DNA from: an uncultured Corynebacterium sp.
Lineage (GTDB): Bacteria; Actinomycetota; Actinomycetes; Mycobacteriales; Mycobacteriaceae
Direction: 5' to 3'
DNA length: 46,320 nt
Assembly: GCF_946222985.1 (NCBI RefSeq)
Contig: NZ_CAMIFY010000016.1
Location: 1-46,320 of the forward strand
Positions 1 to 8,548 of this stretch are shown piece after piece; position 1 is the first letter of the stretch, and each line of letters starts with the position of its first letter. The notes beneath the pieces were generated by a model, which saw only the letters and a list, made by a program, of their open reading frames with translations, made no database searches and was not told where the DNA came from. A program made the translations under genes and the position numbers.

Positions 1-105
1 GCCGTTTCCTGCGGTGCCGTTTCCTGCGGTGCCGTTTCCTGCGGTGCCGTTTCCTTCAGCGGCGTTTCCTGCGGTGCCGTTTCCTTCTGCGCCGTTGCCG
101 TCCGC
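1..105. repeat. 15-bp tandem repeat, seven units, inside the partial gene
   Basis: Units start at 1, 16, 31, 46, 61, 76 and 91. The first three are identical (gccgtttcctgcggt) and the others differ by one to a few bases. On the minus strand each unit encodes a pentapeptide of type T/E-A/G-A/G-N-G, so copy-number change keeps the frame. The array reaches the window edge, so its full length is unknown. Confidence 0.9.
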
Positions 106-351
106 GCCGGAATCCGGGGGATAGGTCTCCGTCGCACCCGAATCCGCTCCGGTCGGTGATTCGTGCAGCCCGGCCTTGCGCCATGGGTTGCCGACGACGC
201 GGTCGGGATTCACCCAGTCCGCGGGGACGCCTGCGGCATCGGCGGGTTCCGCCGGCTCCGGGGGGATTTCCCAGAACAGGCTGCGCAGCGCCGCCGAATG
301 GATGGTCCGCCGCCGGGCGAGATCGATCGGGCCGATGTAACCGGAACACAT
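1..351 (-). CDS. conserved protein downstream of parB, N-terminal part only (possible GNAT-type acetyltransferase)
   Basis: The reading frame opens at an ATG at 351, 11 bases after the parB stop, and runs off the left edge, so only about 117 residues are visible. It begins MCSGYIGPIDLARRR and contains LRSLFWEIP and DWVNPDRVVGNPWRKAGLHE. The last visible part is a low-complexity Ala/Gly/Asn/Thr tract encoded by 15-bp repeats. In mycobacteria and corynebacteria a conserved gene on the same strand sits just after parB (Rv3916c position), and some relatives are called GNAT acetyltransferases; that assignment rests on position, not on a visible acetyl-CoA motif. A GTG at 349 opens another frame, Arg-rich and less protein-like, which I regard as a shadow. 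Confidence 0.6.
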   Translation of the reverse strand, partial: MCSGYIGPIDLARRRTIHSAALRSLFWEIPPEPAEPADAAGVPADWVNPDRVVGNPWRKAGLHESPTGADSGATETYPPDSGADGNGAEGNGTAGNAAEGNGTAGNGTAGNGTAGNG

Positions 352-362
352 GGTCGTTCCGG

Positions 363-1682
363 TCAGTCCTCGTCGGTCCGGATCATGGACATGATTCGGT
401 CGAAGTCCTCGAGATCGCCGAACTCGATGACGATGCGACCCTTGCGCTTGCCCATGGTCGCCGACACCTTCGTGTCGAAGCTGTCCGCGAGTCGATCCGC
501 CCACATCGACAGCTTCTCGGGCTGGGGGAGCGGTTCCCGCTTCTTTCGCTCCCCGGTGTCGTCGCCGCGATTCATCAGCGTCACGGCCTCTTCGGTGGCG
601 CGCACCGAAAGACCCTCGGCGACGATGCGATCCGCGAGCATCGACTGGTCCGGCGCACCGGTCTTGAGACCGAGGAGCGCACGGGCGTGGCCGGCGGTCA
701 GCACGCCGGCGGCGACGCGTCGCTGCACGTCCACCGGAAGCTGAAGGAGTCGGATCATGTTGGTGATCGCGGGGCGGGACCGGCCGATGCGGTCGGCCAG
801 TTCGGCCTGCGTCACGTCGAACTCTTCGAGAAGCTGCTGGTAGGCGGCCGCTTCTTCAAGGGGATTGAGCTGAACGCGGTGAATGTTCTCCAGCAGGGCG
901 TCCCGCAGCATCGACGAATCGGAGGTTTCGCGGACGATCGCGGGAATCGCGTCGAGCCCGGCGAGCTGGCTGGCCCGCCAGCGGCGCTCGCCCATGATGA
1001 TCTCGAACTGCGGATCGGGCGCCTGCGGATCACGGGACCGGGCCTCGGCCCGAGCCTGTTCCCGGTACTCGTCGGCCAACGGGCGCACGACGATCGGCTG
1101 CATGAGGCCGAACTCGCGGATCGAGTGAGCCAGCTCCAGCAGCGGTTCCTCGTCGAACACTTCGCGCGGCTGACGGGGATTGGGGATGATCAACGACAGC
1201 GGAATCTCGCGGTACGTCGCACCGATGTCGGTTGCCTCGGCACCCGTCGACGGACGGCGACTCGAGGAGCCACCCTTGGACGATGCCGATGCCGATCCCG
1301 ACGCCGATCCCGACACCGGCGAAGCCGAAGTCTCGGTGCTCGACTCCCCGGAGACCGTCGCATCGTGCTTCGGCGCCGACTTGGCGGATTTGCCGGCCGG
1401 CTTCTTTTTCTTCTCCGTCGACTTTGTTTCACGTGAAACATCGGGCTTCTCGCCGACGGTGGCATTACCGTCACTGTGACGTTTCTGCTTCGTGGAGCCG
1501 GAGGTCACCGTTTCGTCACCGTGACGATTCGTGCCGTTGCCGTTGTCGCGCCCACGGGGGCCGAAGATGATGTCGGCCGCGCTGTCACCGACGGACGGAG
1601 ACTGCTCCGGGGCCGTCGGGATCAACGCCGCCAAACCACGCCCGAGACCACCGCGACGGGTTTCCTTTTTTTCCTGCGTCAT
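363..1682 (-). CDS. parB: chromosome partitioning protein ParB
   Basis: ParB binds parS sites, loads as a CTP-dependent clamp and organises the origin for segregation with ParA. The 439-residue product starts MTQEKKETRRGGLGRGLAALIP, the usual ParB N-terminus that contacts ParA. Residues 40-155 are a long low-complexity Ser/Lys/Gly linker. The ParB/Srx domain starts near 158 with the NPRQPR motif (168-173), the CTP-binding GERRWRA motif is at 231-237, and ENIHR at 265-269. The parS-recognising helix-turn-helix spans about 290-312, and the C-terminal dimerisation domain follows. A second insertion (202-225) lies inside the N-terminal domain. The gene lies 15 bases after parA, so the two form an operon. 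A perfect parS lies within its linker codons. Confidence 0.97.
   Translation of the reverse strand: MTQEKKETRRGGLGRGLAALIPTAPEQSPSVGDSAADIIFGPRGRDNGNGTNRHGDETVTSGSTKQKRHSDGNATVGEKPDVSRETKSTEKKKKPAGKSAKSAPKHDATVSGESSTETSASPVSGSASGSASASSKGGSSSRRPSTGAEATDIGATYREIPLSLIIPNPRQPREVFDEEPLLELAHSIREFGLMQPIVVRPLADEYREQARAEARSRDPQAPDPQFEIIMGERRWRASQLAGLDAIPAIVRETSDSSMLRDALLENIHRVQLNPLEEAAAYQQLLEEFDVTQAELADRIGRSRPAITNMIRLLQLPVDVQRRVAAGVLTAGHARALLGLKTGAPDQSMLADRIVAEGLSVRATEEAVTLMNRGDDTGERKKREPLPQPEKLSMWADRLADSFDTKVSATMGKRKGRIVIEFGDLEDFDRIMSMIRTDED
1425..1440. other. parS site, perfect 16-bp palindrome
   Basis: The sequence tgtttcacgtgaaaca matches the canonical bacterial parS consensus exactly. It lies in the parB coding region and on the minus strand encodes the linker residues VSRET of ParB itself. 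Confidence 0.95.
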
Positions 1683-1697
1683 GTGATGATCCTCCGG

Positions 1698-2624
1698 CTA
1701 CTGGTTCTCGGGTGCGACGCCGATGGCACCGCTCGTGGGGGAGGGGACGAAATCCCCGCGCTGCGCGAATTCCTTGGCGGCGTCCATGTAGGCGAGCGCG
1801 CCACGGGAACCCGGGTCATAGCTGATGACCGTTTTGCCGTAGCCGGGTGCCTCGGACACCTTGACCGAACGAGGGATGACGTTGCGCAGGACAGCTTCGC
1901 CGAAGTGCTTGCGGACTTCGCCGACGACCTCGTCGGCCAGCTTCGTGCGTCCGTCGTACATCGTCAGAAGGACGGCGGAGATGTGCAGCTCGGGGTTGAG
2001 GTGCTGTCGAATCATTTGCACGTTGTTGAGCAGCTGAGTCACGCCCTCCAACGCATAGAACTCGCACTGGATGGGGATGATCACCTCGGCGGCCGCGGTC
2101 ATCGAGTTCAGCGTCAGCAAGCCGAGCGACGGGGGGCAATCGATGATCAGGTAATCGAATCCGTGCTCGCGGAGGAACTCATCGGTGACGGACTGACGGA
2201 GCCGTCGTTCCCGATTGAACAGGTTCACCAACTCGATCTCGGAGCCGGCGAGATCCAGAGTGGCGGGGATGCACCACAGGTTCTCGCTTTCAGGAGACTG
2301 CTGCATGGCCTCCGCCGGCTCCGCCTCGCCGATCAGCACCTCGTAAGTCGACGTGGTGCCACTCCGGTGATCCACGTCGACCGCCGTGGAAGCGTTGCCC
2401 TGCGGGTCGTTGTCGATGAGGAGAACCTTCAGCCCGTGGTGAGCGAGCGCGGACGCGAAGTTGACCGCTGACGTGGTCTTGCCGACACCGCCCTTCTGAT
2501 TGGCCACGGCGATGCGTCGCGGCGCATCGGGCCTCGGCAACGTCGGCCGATTGGGGCCCTTCACCTGGGCGGCGCGACGCGCGGCGGCAGCGATCGGTGA
2601 GTCATCCCACGACTTGCGGGCCAT
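1698..2624 (-). CDS. parA: chromosome partitioning ATPase ParA
   Basis: ParA is the nucleoid-bound ATPase that moves ParB-parS complexes. The 308-residue protein has an N-terminal extension of about 36 residues, then IAVANQKGGVGKTTSAVNF (38-56) with the deviant Walker A motif KGGVGKTT at 44-51, DNDPQGN (Walker A') at 71-77, and the Walker B strand DYLIIDCPPS near 155. Length and motifs are normal for chromosomal ParA. The ATG at 2624 is preceded by AGGGGAAG, a good ribosome-binding site. It is the first gene of the parAB pair, and five parS-like sites lie in its upstream region, so autoregulation by ParB binding is plausible. Confidence 0.97.
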   Translation of the reverse strand: MARKSWDDSPIAAAARRAAQVKGPNRPTLPRPDAPRRIAVANQKGGVGKTTSAVNFASALAHHGLKVLLIDNDPQGNASTAVDVDHRSGTTSTYEVLIGEAEPAEAMQQSPESENLWCIPATLDLAGSEIELVNLFNRERRLRQSVTDEFLREHGFDYLIIDCPPSLGLLTLNSMTAAAEVIIPIQCEFYALEGVTQLLNNVQMIRQHLNPELHISAVLLTMYDGRTKLADEVVGEVRKHFGEAVLRNVIPRSVKVSEAPGYGKTVISYDPGSRGALAYMDAAKEFAQRGDFVPSPTSGAIGVAPENQ

Positions 2625-2827
2625 CTACTTCCCCTTTTGCTCCGGGTCCGAACCCGGTGATCCGACCAGCGTCGCGCTGGTGTCCATGCATACGGGGTCA
2701 GCATTCGGTTCATGACCGCCGACCCCGGGTATGACCATCACTCTAGTCCCTACGCCGGATCACCCTCAACGGCGGAGACCTACGCAGTTCTTAGTTCCCC
2801 GTGCCAGCCGACCCGTGACGCTGGCGC

Positions 2828-3044
2828 CGTTTCACGTGAAACTTCAACCCTTTCGGCACCTGGCAGTTACCCGGCTCGGTTTCAGTTGAAACTTCAGCAT
2901 TGCCGACGGCTGACGCTACCCGCCATGGTTCCACGTGAAACGCCGGCGCCTCCACCACGGATCAGACGGGCCGTCCAGGTTTTACGTGAAACATCGGCTC
3001 TTTCAACACGGGTCAGACCGACCGTCGCGGTTTCGCGTGAAACC
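2828..3044. repeat. phased array of five parS-like sites between rsmG and parA
   Basis: Sixteen-base windows at 2828-2843, 2878-2893, 2927-2942, 2978-2993 and 3029-3044 each contain a GTTTCACGTGAAAC-type core: gtttcacgtgaaac (perfect core), gtttcagttgaaac, gttccacgtgaaac, gttttacgtgaaac and gtttcgcgtgaaac. The steps are 50, 49, 51 and 51 bases. The spacers of the last repeats are also alike (ggatcagacgggccgtcc and gggtcagaccgaccgtcg), so the array looks like a decayed 50-bp tandem repeat with the core under constraint. No gene is supported in 2625-3082. Confidence 0.9.
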
Positions 3045-3082
3045 CGATGCCCGCGGTGGGCCGACGCAGGGACGGGCGTCGA

Positions 3083-3775
3083 CTAGTACTTCTTGATGTC
3101 GACGACGTACGTCGGAGTATCGAGCAAGCCGGCGCCGACTTCGATGATCTCCGGCTTCGCGCCCTTAGCCTTGCGGATGAGCTTGCCGTCTCGCTCGATC
3201 TCTTCGGCGGCCGACGAACCCTTCATGGCGATCATCCGTCCGCCCGTCTTGACCAACGGCAGGGACCAACCGGCCAGCTTGCCCAGGGGAGCGACGGCGC
3301 GAGACGTAACGACGTCGACGAGGCCGACTTCCTTGCGGACCAACTTCTCCTCGGCCCGGCCCCGAATGACCTTCACGTTGGCGAGACCCAGATCGGCGAC
3401 CACCTCATCGAGGAACGTGGTGCGGCGCAGCAGCGGTTCGACGAGGATGACCGACACATCCGGTCGCGCGATGGCCAAGGGAATGCCCGGCAGGCCGGCG
3501 CCGGAACCGATGTCCGCGACCGTCGCGCCCTCGGGGATCACGTCGGCCAGTGCCACGCAGTTGAGGATGTGCCGATCCCACAGCCGCGGGACTTCCCGCG
3601 GGCCGATGAGACCACGGACGGTCGCATGCTCAGCCAGCCATGCGTGGTACTGCCGCGCCACATCCGCGCGATCCCCGAACGCACGAACAATCGACTCGGT
3701 CGGCTCCACGCCGACGTCGACCCGATTCGTCGCCTCGCCGTTCGGGTCCTTGCCCTCGTTGGCCATGTCCGTCAT
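3083..3775 (-). CDS. rsmG: 16S rRNA (guanine-N7)-methyltransferase RsmG (GidB)
   Basis: RsmG uses SAM to methylate N7 of the conserved 530-loop guanine (G527) of 16S rRNA; loss of this enzyme gives low-level streptomycin resistance. The 230-residue protein shows PRLWDRHILNC at 63-73, the SAM-binding loop VADIGSGAGLPGIPLA at 86-101, the acidic strand ILVEP and the TSRAVAPL segment typical of RsmG. The ATG at 3775 has the ribosome-binding site GAGGGAG about six bases upstream. It stands between yidC and parA on the same strand but is separated from both by parS-bearing spacers. The sequence looks intact. Confidence 0.95.
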   Translation of the reverse strand: MTDMANEGKDPNGEATNRVDVGVEPTESIVRAFGDRADVARQYHAWLAEHATVRGLIGPREVPRLWDRHILNCVALADVIPEGATVADIGSGAGLPGIPLAIARPDVSVILVEPLLRRTTFLDEVVADLGLANVKVIRGRAEEKLVRKEVGLVDVVTSRAVAPLGKLAGWSLPLVKTGGRMIAMKGSSAAEEIERDGKLIRKAKGAKPEIIEVGAGLLDTPTYVVDIKKY

Positions 3776-3792
3776 TCGTTCTCCCTCGCCGA

Positions 3793-3808
3793 TGTTTCAC
3801 GTGAAACC
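3793..3808. other. parS site upstream of rsmG
   Basis: tgtttcacgtgaaacc matches the 16-base parS palindrome at 15 of 16 positions. It lies 18 bases before the rsmG start codon and so overlaps or abuts the rsmG promoter/leader. Confidence 0.9.
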
Positions 3809-3902
3809 TGATCGTTGCCCCCATGATCTTGCCATGCCATCCGGGACGCCCCCACCCGATCAAATGACAACAATGTCATTAACCATCCGACGAGCGGACA
3901 AA

Positions 3903-3943
3903 GAAGAACCCGCCCTCGCCGGTGGGGCGGGGGCGGGGTCTTC
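3903..3943 (-). terminator. intrinsic terminator after yidC
   Basis: Arms gaagaacccgccc (3903-3915) and gggcggggtcttc (3931-3943) are complementary except for one base. On the minus strand the hairpin follows the yidC stop by about 30 bases and runs into a T-rich stretch. Confidence 0.75.
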
Positions 3944-3973
3944 GATCTCACGTAGACGGTCGCGCAGGTGCGG

Positions 3974-5173
3974 TTACCGCTTTCGCTTCTTCTTCTTGCG
4001 GTTGGCCGGACGCTGTCCCGGGGCCGACTTGGCGCCGGCTTCGACGTTGGCTGCCGAACCAAAATCCGGAGTCACCGACGCGGAGACGTTGCTGGCGTCG
4101 TCACCGTCGGTCGCATCAGCGGCCACGACGTCATCCGTCTGGCCGTCGGCGGTCGCGGTTGCCTGCTGGGCGTTGGCCTTGCGTGCGGCCTTGTTGCCGC
4201 CCTTCTTCGGCTTGGTCGGCTTGGCGCCCGGCTTCGGCGGCAGCTTCTGCTGCGAGATGCGCTTGGCCTCGCGCTCGGCCTCCAGCTCCGCCTGCTCCTC
4301 GCGGTCGATCTTGCCGAAGATGTAGCGCTGCTGGAAGTACGTCCACACGTTGTTCGTGACCATGTAGACGAGCAGACCGATGTGCCACAGGAAGCCCGTC
4401 GCGAGAATCATGATGGGCATGAACCAGAGCATCATCTTGTTCATCATGTCCATCTGCTGGCCCATCATCCCCTCGGCCTGCTTCTGCAGCCCCTCGGCCT
4501 GACGGCGACGGGTGCGGGCGATGGACATGCGGGCATTGAAGTGGATCGTGGCCGCCGAGATGATCATCAGCGGAATGGCGACGATCATGACGTCGACGCG
4601 GGTGAAGTCCGCGGCGGTGCCCGGCTCGGTGAAGGCCGCGTACTGCGACTCGTCCATGCCGACCGAGGCCGACAGGGGAGCGTTGAACACGCGCGCCAGA
4701 AGGAAGGAGCGGACGTCGTCCACCTGGAAGAAGTAGTTGGCGGTGTTCCAGTTCTCCTCGACCGACATCGAGGACTGGCCCACCGAGGCGGCCCCTTCAC
4801 CGGTGCGGTTGAAGGAACGCAACACGTGGAACAGACCGATGAACACCGGCATCTGAACGAGGAGGGGCAAACAGCCGGCGAGCGGGTTGACGCCCATCTC
4901 CTTCTGCAGCTTGCGCATCTCCAGCGCCTGCTGTTGCTGGTCGTTCTTGTACTTCTTCTTGATCTCGGCCATCTTCGGCTGCATCTTCTGCATCTTGATG
5001 GCGGATCGCTGCTGCTTGAGCATCGGCTTGATCAGCAGGATTCGGATGGTCGCCACCAGAAGCATGATGGCGAGCACCCAGGAAATCCCCGATGCGGGGT
5101 CCAGGAACAGGCCGAAGGCCTGATGCCAGAACCAGAGAACGGCCGAAATCGGCCAGTAAACGAAATTAAGCAC
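3974..5173 (-). CDS. yidC: membrane protein insertase YidC
   Basis: YidC inserts and folds inner-membrane proteins, alone or with SecYEG. I start it at GTG 5173 (VLNFVYWPISAVLWFWHQAFG), which follows AGGAGAG by 12 bases; upstream in-frame codons encode Arg-rich antisense-like sequence. The product is about 399 residues: an N-terminal membrane segment, WVLAIMLLVATIRILLIKP (32-50) with the conserved membrane-embedded Arg at 44, a basic cytoplasmic loop rich in Lys/Gln/Met, a GCLPLLVQMPVFIGLFHVL segment, and further membrane segments. The last 100 residues are a Lys/Ala-rich then basic tail ending in KKKKRKR, as in ribosome-contacting actinobacterial YidC. No jag gene separates it from rsmG. Confidence 0.93.
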   Translation of the reverse strand: MLNFVYWPISAVLWFWHQAFGLFLDPASGISWVLAIMLLVATIRILLIKPMLKQQRSAIKMQKMQPKMAEIKKKYKNDQQQQALEMRKLQKEMGVNPLAGCLPLLVQMPVFIGLFHVLRSFNRTGEGAASVGQSSMSVEENWNTANYFFQVDDVRSFLLARVFNAPLSASVGMDESQYAAFTEPGTAADFTRVDVMIVAIPLMIISAATIHFNARMSIARTRRRQAEGLQKQAEGMMGQQMDMMNKMMLWFMPIMILATGFLWHIGLLVYMVTNNVWTYFQQRYIFGKIDREEQAELEAEREAKRISQQKLPPKPGAKPTKPKKGGNKAARKANAQQATATADGQTDDVVAADATDGDDASNVSASVTPDFGSAANVEAGAKSAPGQRPANRKKKKRKR

Positions 5174-5235
5174 GGTCTGGTGTCTCTCCTGTCGTGGGGT
5201 TTTGCGGCCGTCTACGGTCAGCCTTCGCGCCCAGG

Positions 5236-5631
5236 TTACCCGTGCATCCTCCGCCACCAGGAACCAAGCCCCGGAAACGTGCGGGGGACCGGATCCCAGC
5301 CCCCGGGATGCCACGGCGCGCAGCGCATGATGCGCATCAACGTCAGCCACGAACCCCGCACGGCGCCGAAACGGCGAACGGACTCCAGCCCGTAGGCCGA
5401 ACACGTCGGCTCGAACCGACACGTCGGGGCGGGCTTGGCCGACGAGATGCGACGGCGATAAAAGAGGATGAGGGATTCCACGCCACGGGCGACCGGACCA
5501 CGTGCGCGGCGCGGGGCATCCGGACGGGACCCGCCGGCGCCCAAGTCGGACGCCTCACCCGCATGCGCCGACCTCTCGTCGGCGGACGCGGAATCAGCGC
5601 CGTCGTGCCCGTGAGAGTGCCGATCGCACAT
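5236..5631 (-). CDS. yidD: membrane protein insertion efficiency factor YidD
   Basis: YidD is a small membrane-associated protein that helps YidC-dependent insertion. The family core is clear: ESLILFYRRRISS, CRFEPTCSAYGLESV, then RIMRCAPWHPGGWDPVP, with the conserved cysteines. An ATG at 5631 overlaps the rnpA 3' end by 38 bases and gives 131 residues with a 45-residue hydrophilic N-terminal extension. A GTG just before GAATCCCTC would give only the family core, so the start is uncertain. It lies in the usual rpmH-rnpA-yidD-yidC order. Confidence 0.85.
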   Translation of the reverse strand: MCDRHSHGHDGADSASADERSAHAGEASDLGAGGSRPDAPRRARGPVARGVESLILFYRRRISSAKPAPTCRFEPTCSAYGLESVRRFGAVRGSWLTLMRIMRCAPWHPGGWDPVPRTFPGLGSWWRRMHG

Positions 5632-5968
5632 CTGCGGCCAACTCCTCGCTGGTGGCGGTCGCCGAAGCGGGCAAGGCCCGGACGACGACGTCGACGGTGT
5701 CCGGAACGTCGTCAAGCAAGGACAGCGCAACATGACGCAGCTTCCTGCTCACCGCATGCCGGACCACCGAATTGCCGACGGCCTTGGAAACGACGAAACC
5801 GACGCGAGGCCCCCCGGAACGGGAGATCTGCGCGTCGGCGGCGTCACCGCCGGCTACGGCGGTGTCGAGATAATGCAGGACGACGGTCCTGCGACCGAGC
5901 CTGCGGCCCCTGCGCACCGTGACGGAGAAATCTCCGGAACGGTGCAGCTTGTGCTGCGCGGGGAGCAA
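5594..5968 (-). CDS. rnpA: ribonuclease P protein component
   Basis: This is the protein cofactor of RNase P, which with the RNA subunit matures tRNA 5' ends. The 124-residue basic protein begins at TTG 5968 (LLPAQHKLHRSGDFSVTVRRG), matching the LPxxHKL start of corynebacterial and mycobacterial homologues. The RNP signature is visible as RVGFVVSKAVGNSVVRHAVSRKLRH. It follows rpmH by 17 bases on the same strand and overlaps yidD, so the three are probably co-transcribed. Confidence 0.93.
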   Translation of the reverse strand: MLPAQHKLHRSGDFSVTVRRGRRLGRRTVVLHYLDTAVAGGDAADAQISRSGGPRVGFVVSKAVGNSVVRHAVSRKLRHVALSLLDDVPDTVDVVVRALPASATATSEELAADVRSALSRARRR

Positions 5969-5985
5969 GGACTCGGTGACCGGTG

Positions 5986-6123
5986 CTACGCGGTCAGGCG
6001 AGCGCGGCCCTTGTTGCGGCGGGCGGCGACCACGGCGCGGCCCGAACGGGTGCGCATGCGGGTACGGAAGCCGTGCACGCGGGCACGACGGCGGTTATTC
6101 GGCTGGAACGTCCGCTTAGACAC
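5986..6123 (-). CDS. rpmH: 50S ribosomal protein L34
   Basis: The 45-residue product from GTG 6123 contains KRTFQPNNRRRARVHGF followed by RMRTRSGRAVV and ends ARLTA, the diagnostic L34 sequence. The GTG has GAGGAG eight bases upstream; another in-frame GTG three codons earlier overlaps that site and is less likely. It is the first gene of the leftward cluster and is divergent from dnaA. Confidence 0.97.
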   Translation of the reverse strand: MSKRTFQPNNRRRARVHGFRTRMRTRSGRAVVAARRNKGRARLTA

Positions 6124-6480
6124 GGTTGACACTCCTCGGTTTTCAGGGGCTCGGCTCACGCCTGTGGCGCATCGCCGGCCCGGACGATTGTTTTCTACAC
6201 CAGAGGTGGAACATCCGATTGACTCGGAAGCCCCGCCGCCTGGCCCGCTAGGCGCACGGCCCGGGATCGGGCCCCGCGCAGATGCGGTGAACACATCGGC
6301 GATCCCGGGCGAATCCGGGGTCGCGGATATGACAGACCCGATCAGGGTACGTGGAGCGGGCGGGACAAGACAAATCCGGGCACCCTCGATCCCGCCGGCG
6401 CGCCTCCGCCGACACGCGGGACGACCTGTGGCGATGCTGAATGGCCCACATGAATCCACAACCACCCGCGACACCAACAC

Positions 6481-6691
6481 TGTGGATAACTTTCGTCACA
6501 CGAGTCACACACGACCAGGGAATATGGAGGATAAATGCAGGTCATGGCCTCATACGCTCCCCGGTGGACCCGGGCCCGGACCATGTGGATAAACTGTTGA
6601 GAAATCACCGACGCGGATTCGTCCACACCTGTGCAACGAGGTGTGGAATCCCAGGCCATCGCCCCGGGGCCATGTGGAAATTTTCCCCACA
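6481..6691. other. DnaA-box region between rpmH and dnaA (origin-associated)
   Basis: Two perfect DnaA boxes (TTATCCACA on the minus strand) lie at 6481-6489 and 6584-6592. Weaker relatives are at 6619-6627 (TCGTCCACA), 6673-6681 (TGTGGAAAT) and 6683-6691 (TTCCCCACA). This part of the 643-base rpmH-dnaA spacer also holds AT-richer sequence (6485-6540). The remainder (6124-6440) has no gene I can support. DnaA autoregulation and origin function are both plausible. Confidence 0.8.
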
Positions 6692-6766
6692 GGCGCAACG
6701 AATCTCGCCGGGCGACGATCGCGGGTTACGCTGATCGTCCGACCGATACAGCCCAGAGGACCCCCC

Positions 6767-8548
6767 TTGCCAACTTCCAGCCAAGACTTCCAGGACATCT
6801 GGCGCCGCGTCGTCGACATGCTCGTCGCCGGCACCGATGTCCGCGAAGGCGAACCGCTGCCGCTGAAGGCGAACCACAAGGCGCTGTTGCGCAGCGTCCA
6901 GGCCGTCGGTTCGGTCAACGGTTTCGTGTTGCTGACCGCCGGCAACGAGATGGTTCAGACGCTGGTCAAGGCGGAATTGGCCGACCGAATCGAAGCTGCG
7001 CTGCTGAAGACCACCGGACAAGCACAGCAGGTCGTGGTCACCATTTCCGAGGACACCGGCAACGAGGTTCCGTCGAGCCACGACGCTTCGTCGGCGTCGG
7101 CGTCGACCGGCCAGGATTCCGCGTCGTCCCATCGCCCCGCCCAGACCCATGGCACGCAGTCGCCCGCGGCCCCCGGCCCCCGCCACGGTTCCCGGCAGTC
7201 GCTTTACGACGATCGGGGTCGCACCCCCGAATCCGATCCCACGTCATGGCGCACCGTCGAATTCGAGCGCGACACCGCGGACAGCTCCGTGTTCGGGACG
7301 TCGTCCGAGCATGACGGGGGACAACTCCGGGATCACGACGGCCATTTCGGCCAGTCGGGCTCCCGCACTCAGACCGACGGTGCGTCGTTCCCCCCTGCCG
7401 GGGGACATGCGCCGGCGCCGACTGGTCCGTCGGTCCAGGGCACGGCGGCCGATCTGTTCGGTCGTGGCAAGTACAAGGTCGGCGATCTGCGCAATCCGAT
7501 GAGCGAGCCGGTCGAGGAACCGACGCTGAATCCGAAGTACACGTTCGAGACGTTCGTCATCGGACCGCAGAACCGTTTCGCCGCCGCGGCCGCCGCAGCA
7601 GTCGCCGAGCAGCCGGCCCGCGCCTACAACCCGCTTTTCATCTCGGGTGGTTCCGGACTGGGCAAGACGCACCTTCTCCACGCCATCGGCCACTACGCCA
7701 CGGCGCTCGATCCCAAACTCCGTGTCCGGTACGTGTCATCGGAGGAGTTCACCAACGACTTCATCAACTCGGTGCGCGACGACGCTCAGGAGAGCTTCAA
7801 GCGCCGCTACCGCGATCTGGACATCCTCATCGTCGACGACATCCAGTTCCTGGAGGGCAAGGAAGGCACCCAGGAGGAGTTCTTCCACACGTTCAACGCT
7901 CTCCACCAGGCCGATCGCCAGATCGTGCTGTCCTCCGACCGCCCGCCCCGCGAGCTGAAGACACTCGAGGAGCGGCTGCGCACCCGCTTCGAGTGGGGCC
8001 TGACCCCGGATCTGCAGCTGCCGGACCTGGAGACGCGAATCGCGATCCTGTCGAAGAAGGCGCAGCTCGACCGACTCAACGTTCCCCATGACGTCCTGCA
8101 GTTCATCGCGGAGCACACCGCGTCGTCGATCCGCGAGCTCGAGGGTCGCCTGCTGCAGGTCACCGCGCAGGCATCGCTGCTGAAGATGCCCGTGACACTG
8201 TCGCTGGCCGAGGAGATCATCGGCTCCGACGCCGCCGAAGTGGAGATCACCCCGGACATCATCATCTCGGCGACCGCGGAGTTCTACGGATTGGCCGTCG
8301 CCGACCTCACGGGAGCGGGCAAGACCCGTCCGGTCTCCCATGCCCGCCAGGTCGCGATGTACCTGACGCGATCGCTCATCGACATCTCGCTGCCGGCCAT
8401 CGGCAAGGTCTTCGGCGGTCGCGATCACTCGACGGTGCTGTACGCCCACCGCAAGATCCAGAAGGAAATCGCGGACAAGCGGGCGACCCGGGATCAGGTC
8501 AACGATCTGACCACCCGCATCCGCGAACGCTCGCGCACGCTCGGCTGA
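6767..8548 (+). CDS. dnaA: chromosomal replication initiator DnaA
   Basis: DnaA binds DnaA boxes, oligomerises with ATP and unwinds oriC. I start it at TTG 6767 (LPTSSQDFQDIWRRVVD), which follows AGAGGA by six bases, giving 593 residues; upstream codons continue in frame but read through the box region. Domain I covers about 1-85. A Ser/His/Pro-rich domain II runs to about 245. AAA+ domain III has Walker A GGSGLGKTH near 293-301 and Walker B DILIVDDIQF near 351-360. Domain IV carries SHARQVAMYLTRSL and GRDHSTVLYAHRKI (about 524-565), the DNA-binding signature. The linker is long, as in actinobacteria. Confidence 0.97.
   Translation: MPTSSQDFQDIWRRVVDMLVAGTDVREGEPLPLKANHKALLRSVQAVGSVNGFVLLTAGNEMVQTLVKAELADRIEAALLKTTGQAQQVVVTISEDTGNEVPSSHDASSASASTGQDSASSHRPAQTHGTQSPAAPGPRHGSRQSLYDDRGRTPESDPTSWRTVEFERDTADSSVFGTSSEHDGGQLRDHDGHFGQSGSRTQTDGASFPPAGGHAPAPTGPSVQGTAADLFGRGKYKVGDLRNPMSEPVEEPTLNPKYTFETFVIGPQNRFAAAAAAAVAEQPARAYNPLFISGGSGLGKTHLLHAIGHYATALDPKLRVRYVSSEEFTNDFINSVRDDAQESFKRRYRDLDILIVDDIQFLEGKEGTQEEFFHTFNALHQADRQIVLSSDRPPRELKTLEERLRTRFEWGLTPDLQLPDLETRIAILSKKAQLDRLNVPHDVLQFIAEHTASSIRELEGRLLQVTAQASLLKMPVTLSLAEEIIGSDAAEVEITPDIIISATAEFYGLAVADLTGAGKTRPVSHARQVAMYLTRSLIDISLPAIGKVFGGRDHSTVLYAHRKIQKEIADKRATRDQVNDLTTRIRERSRTLG

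Noticed and set aside
5174..5422. Longer YidC start at 5422
   Set aside because: The added residues are antisense of the yidD 3' end and are Arg-rich; GTG 5173 has a ribosome-binding site.
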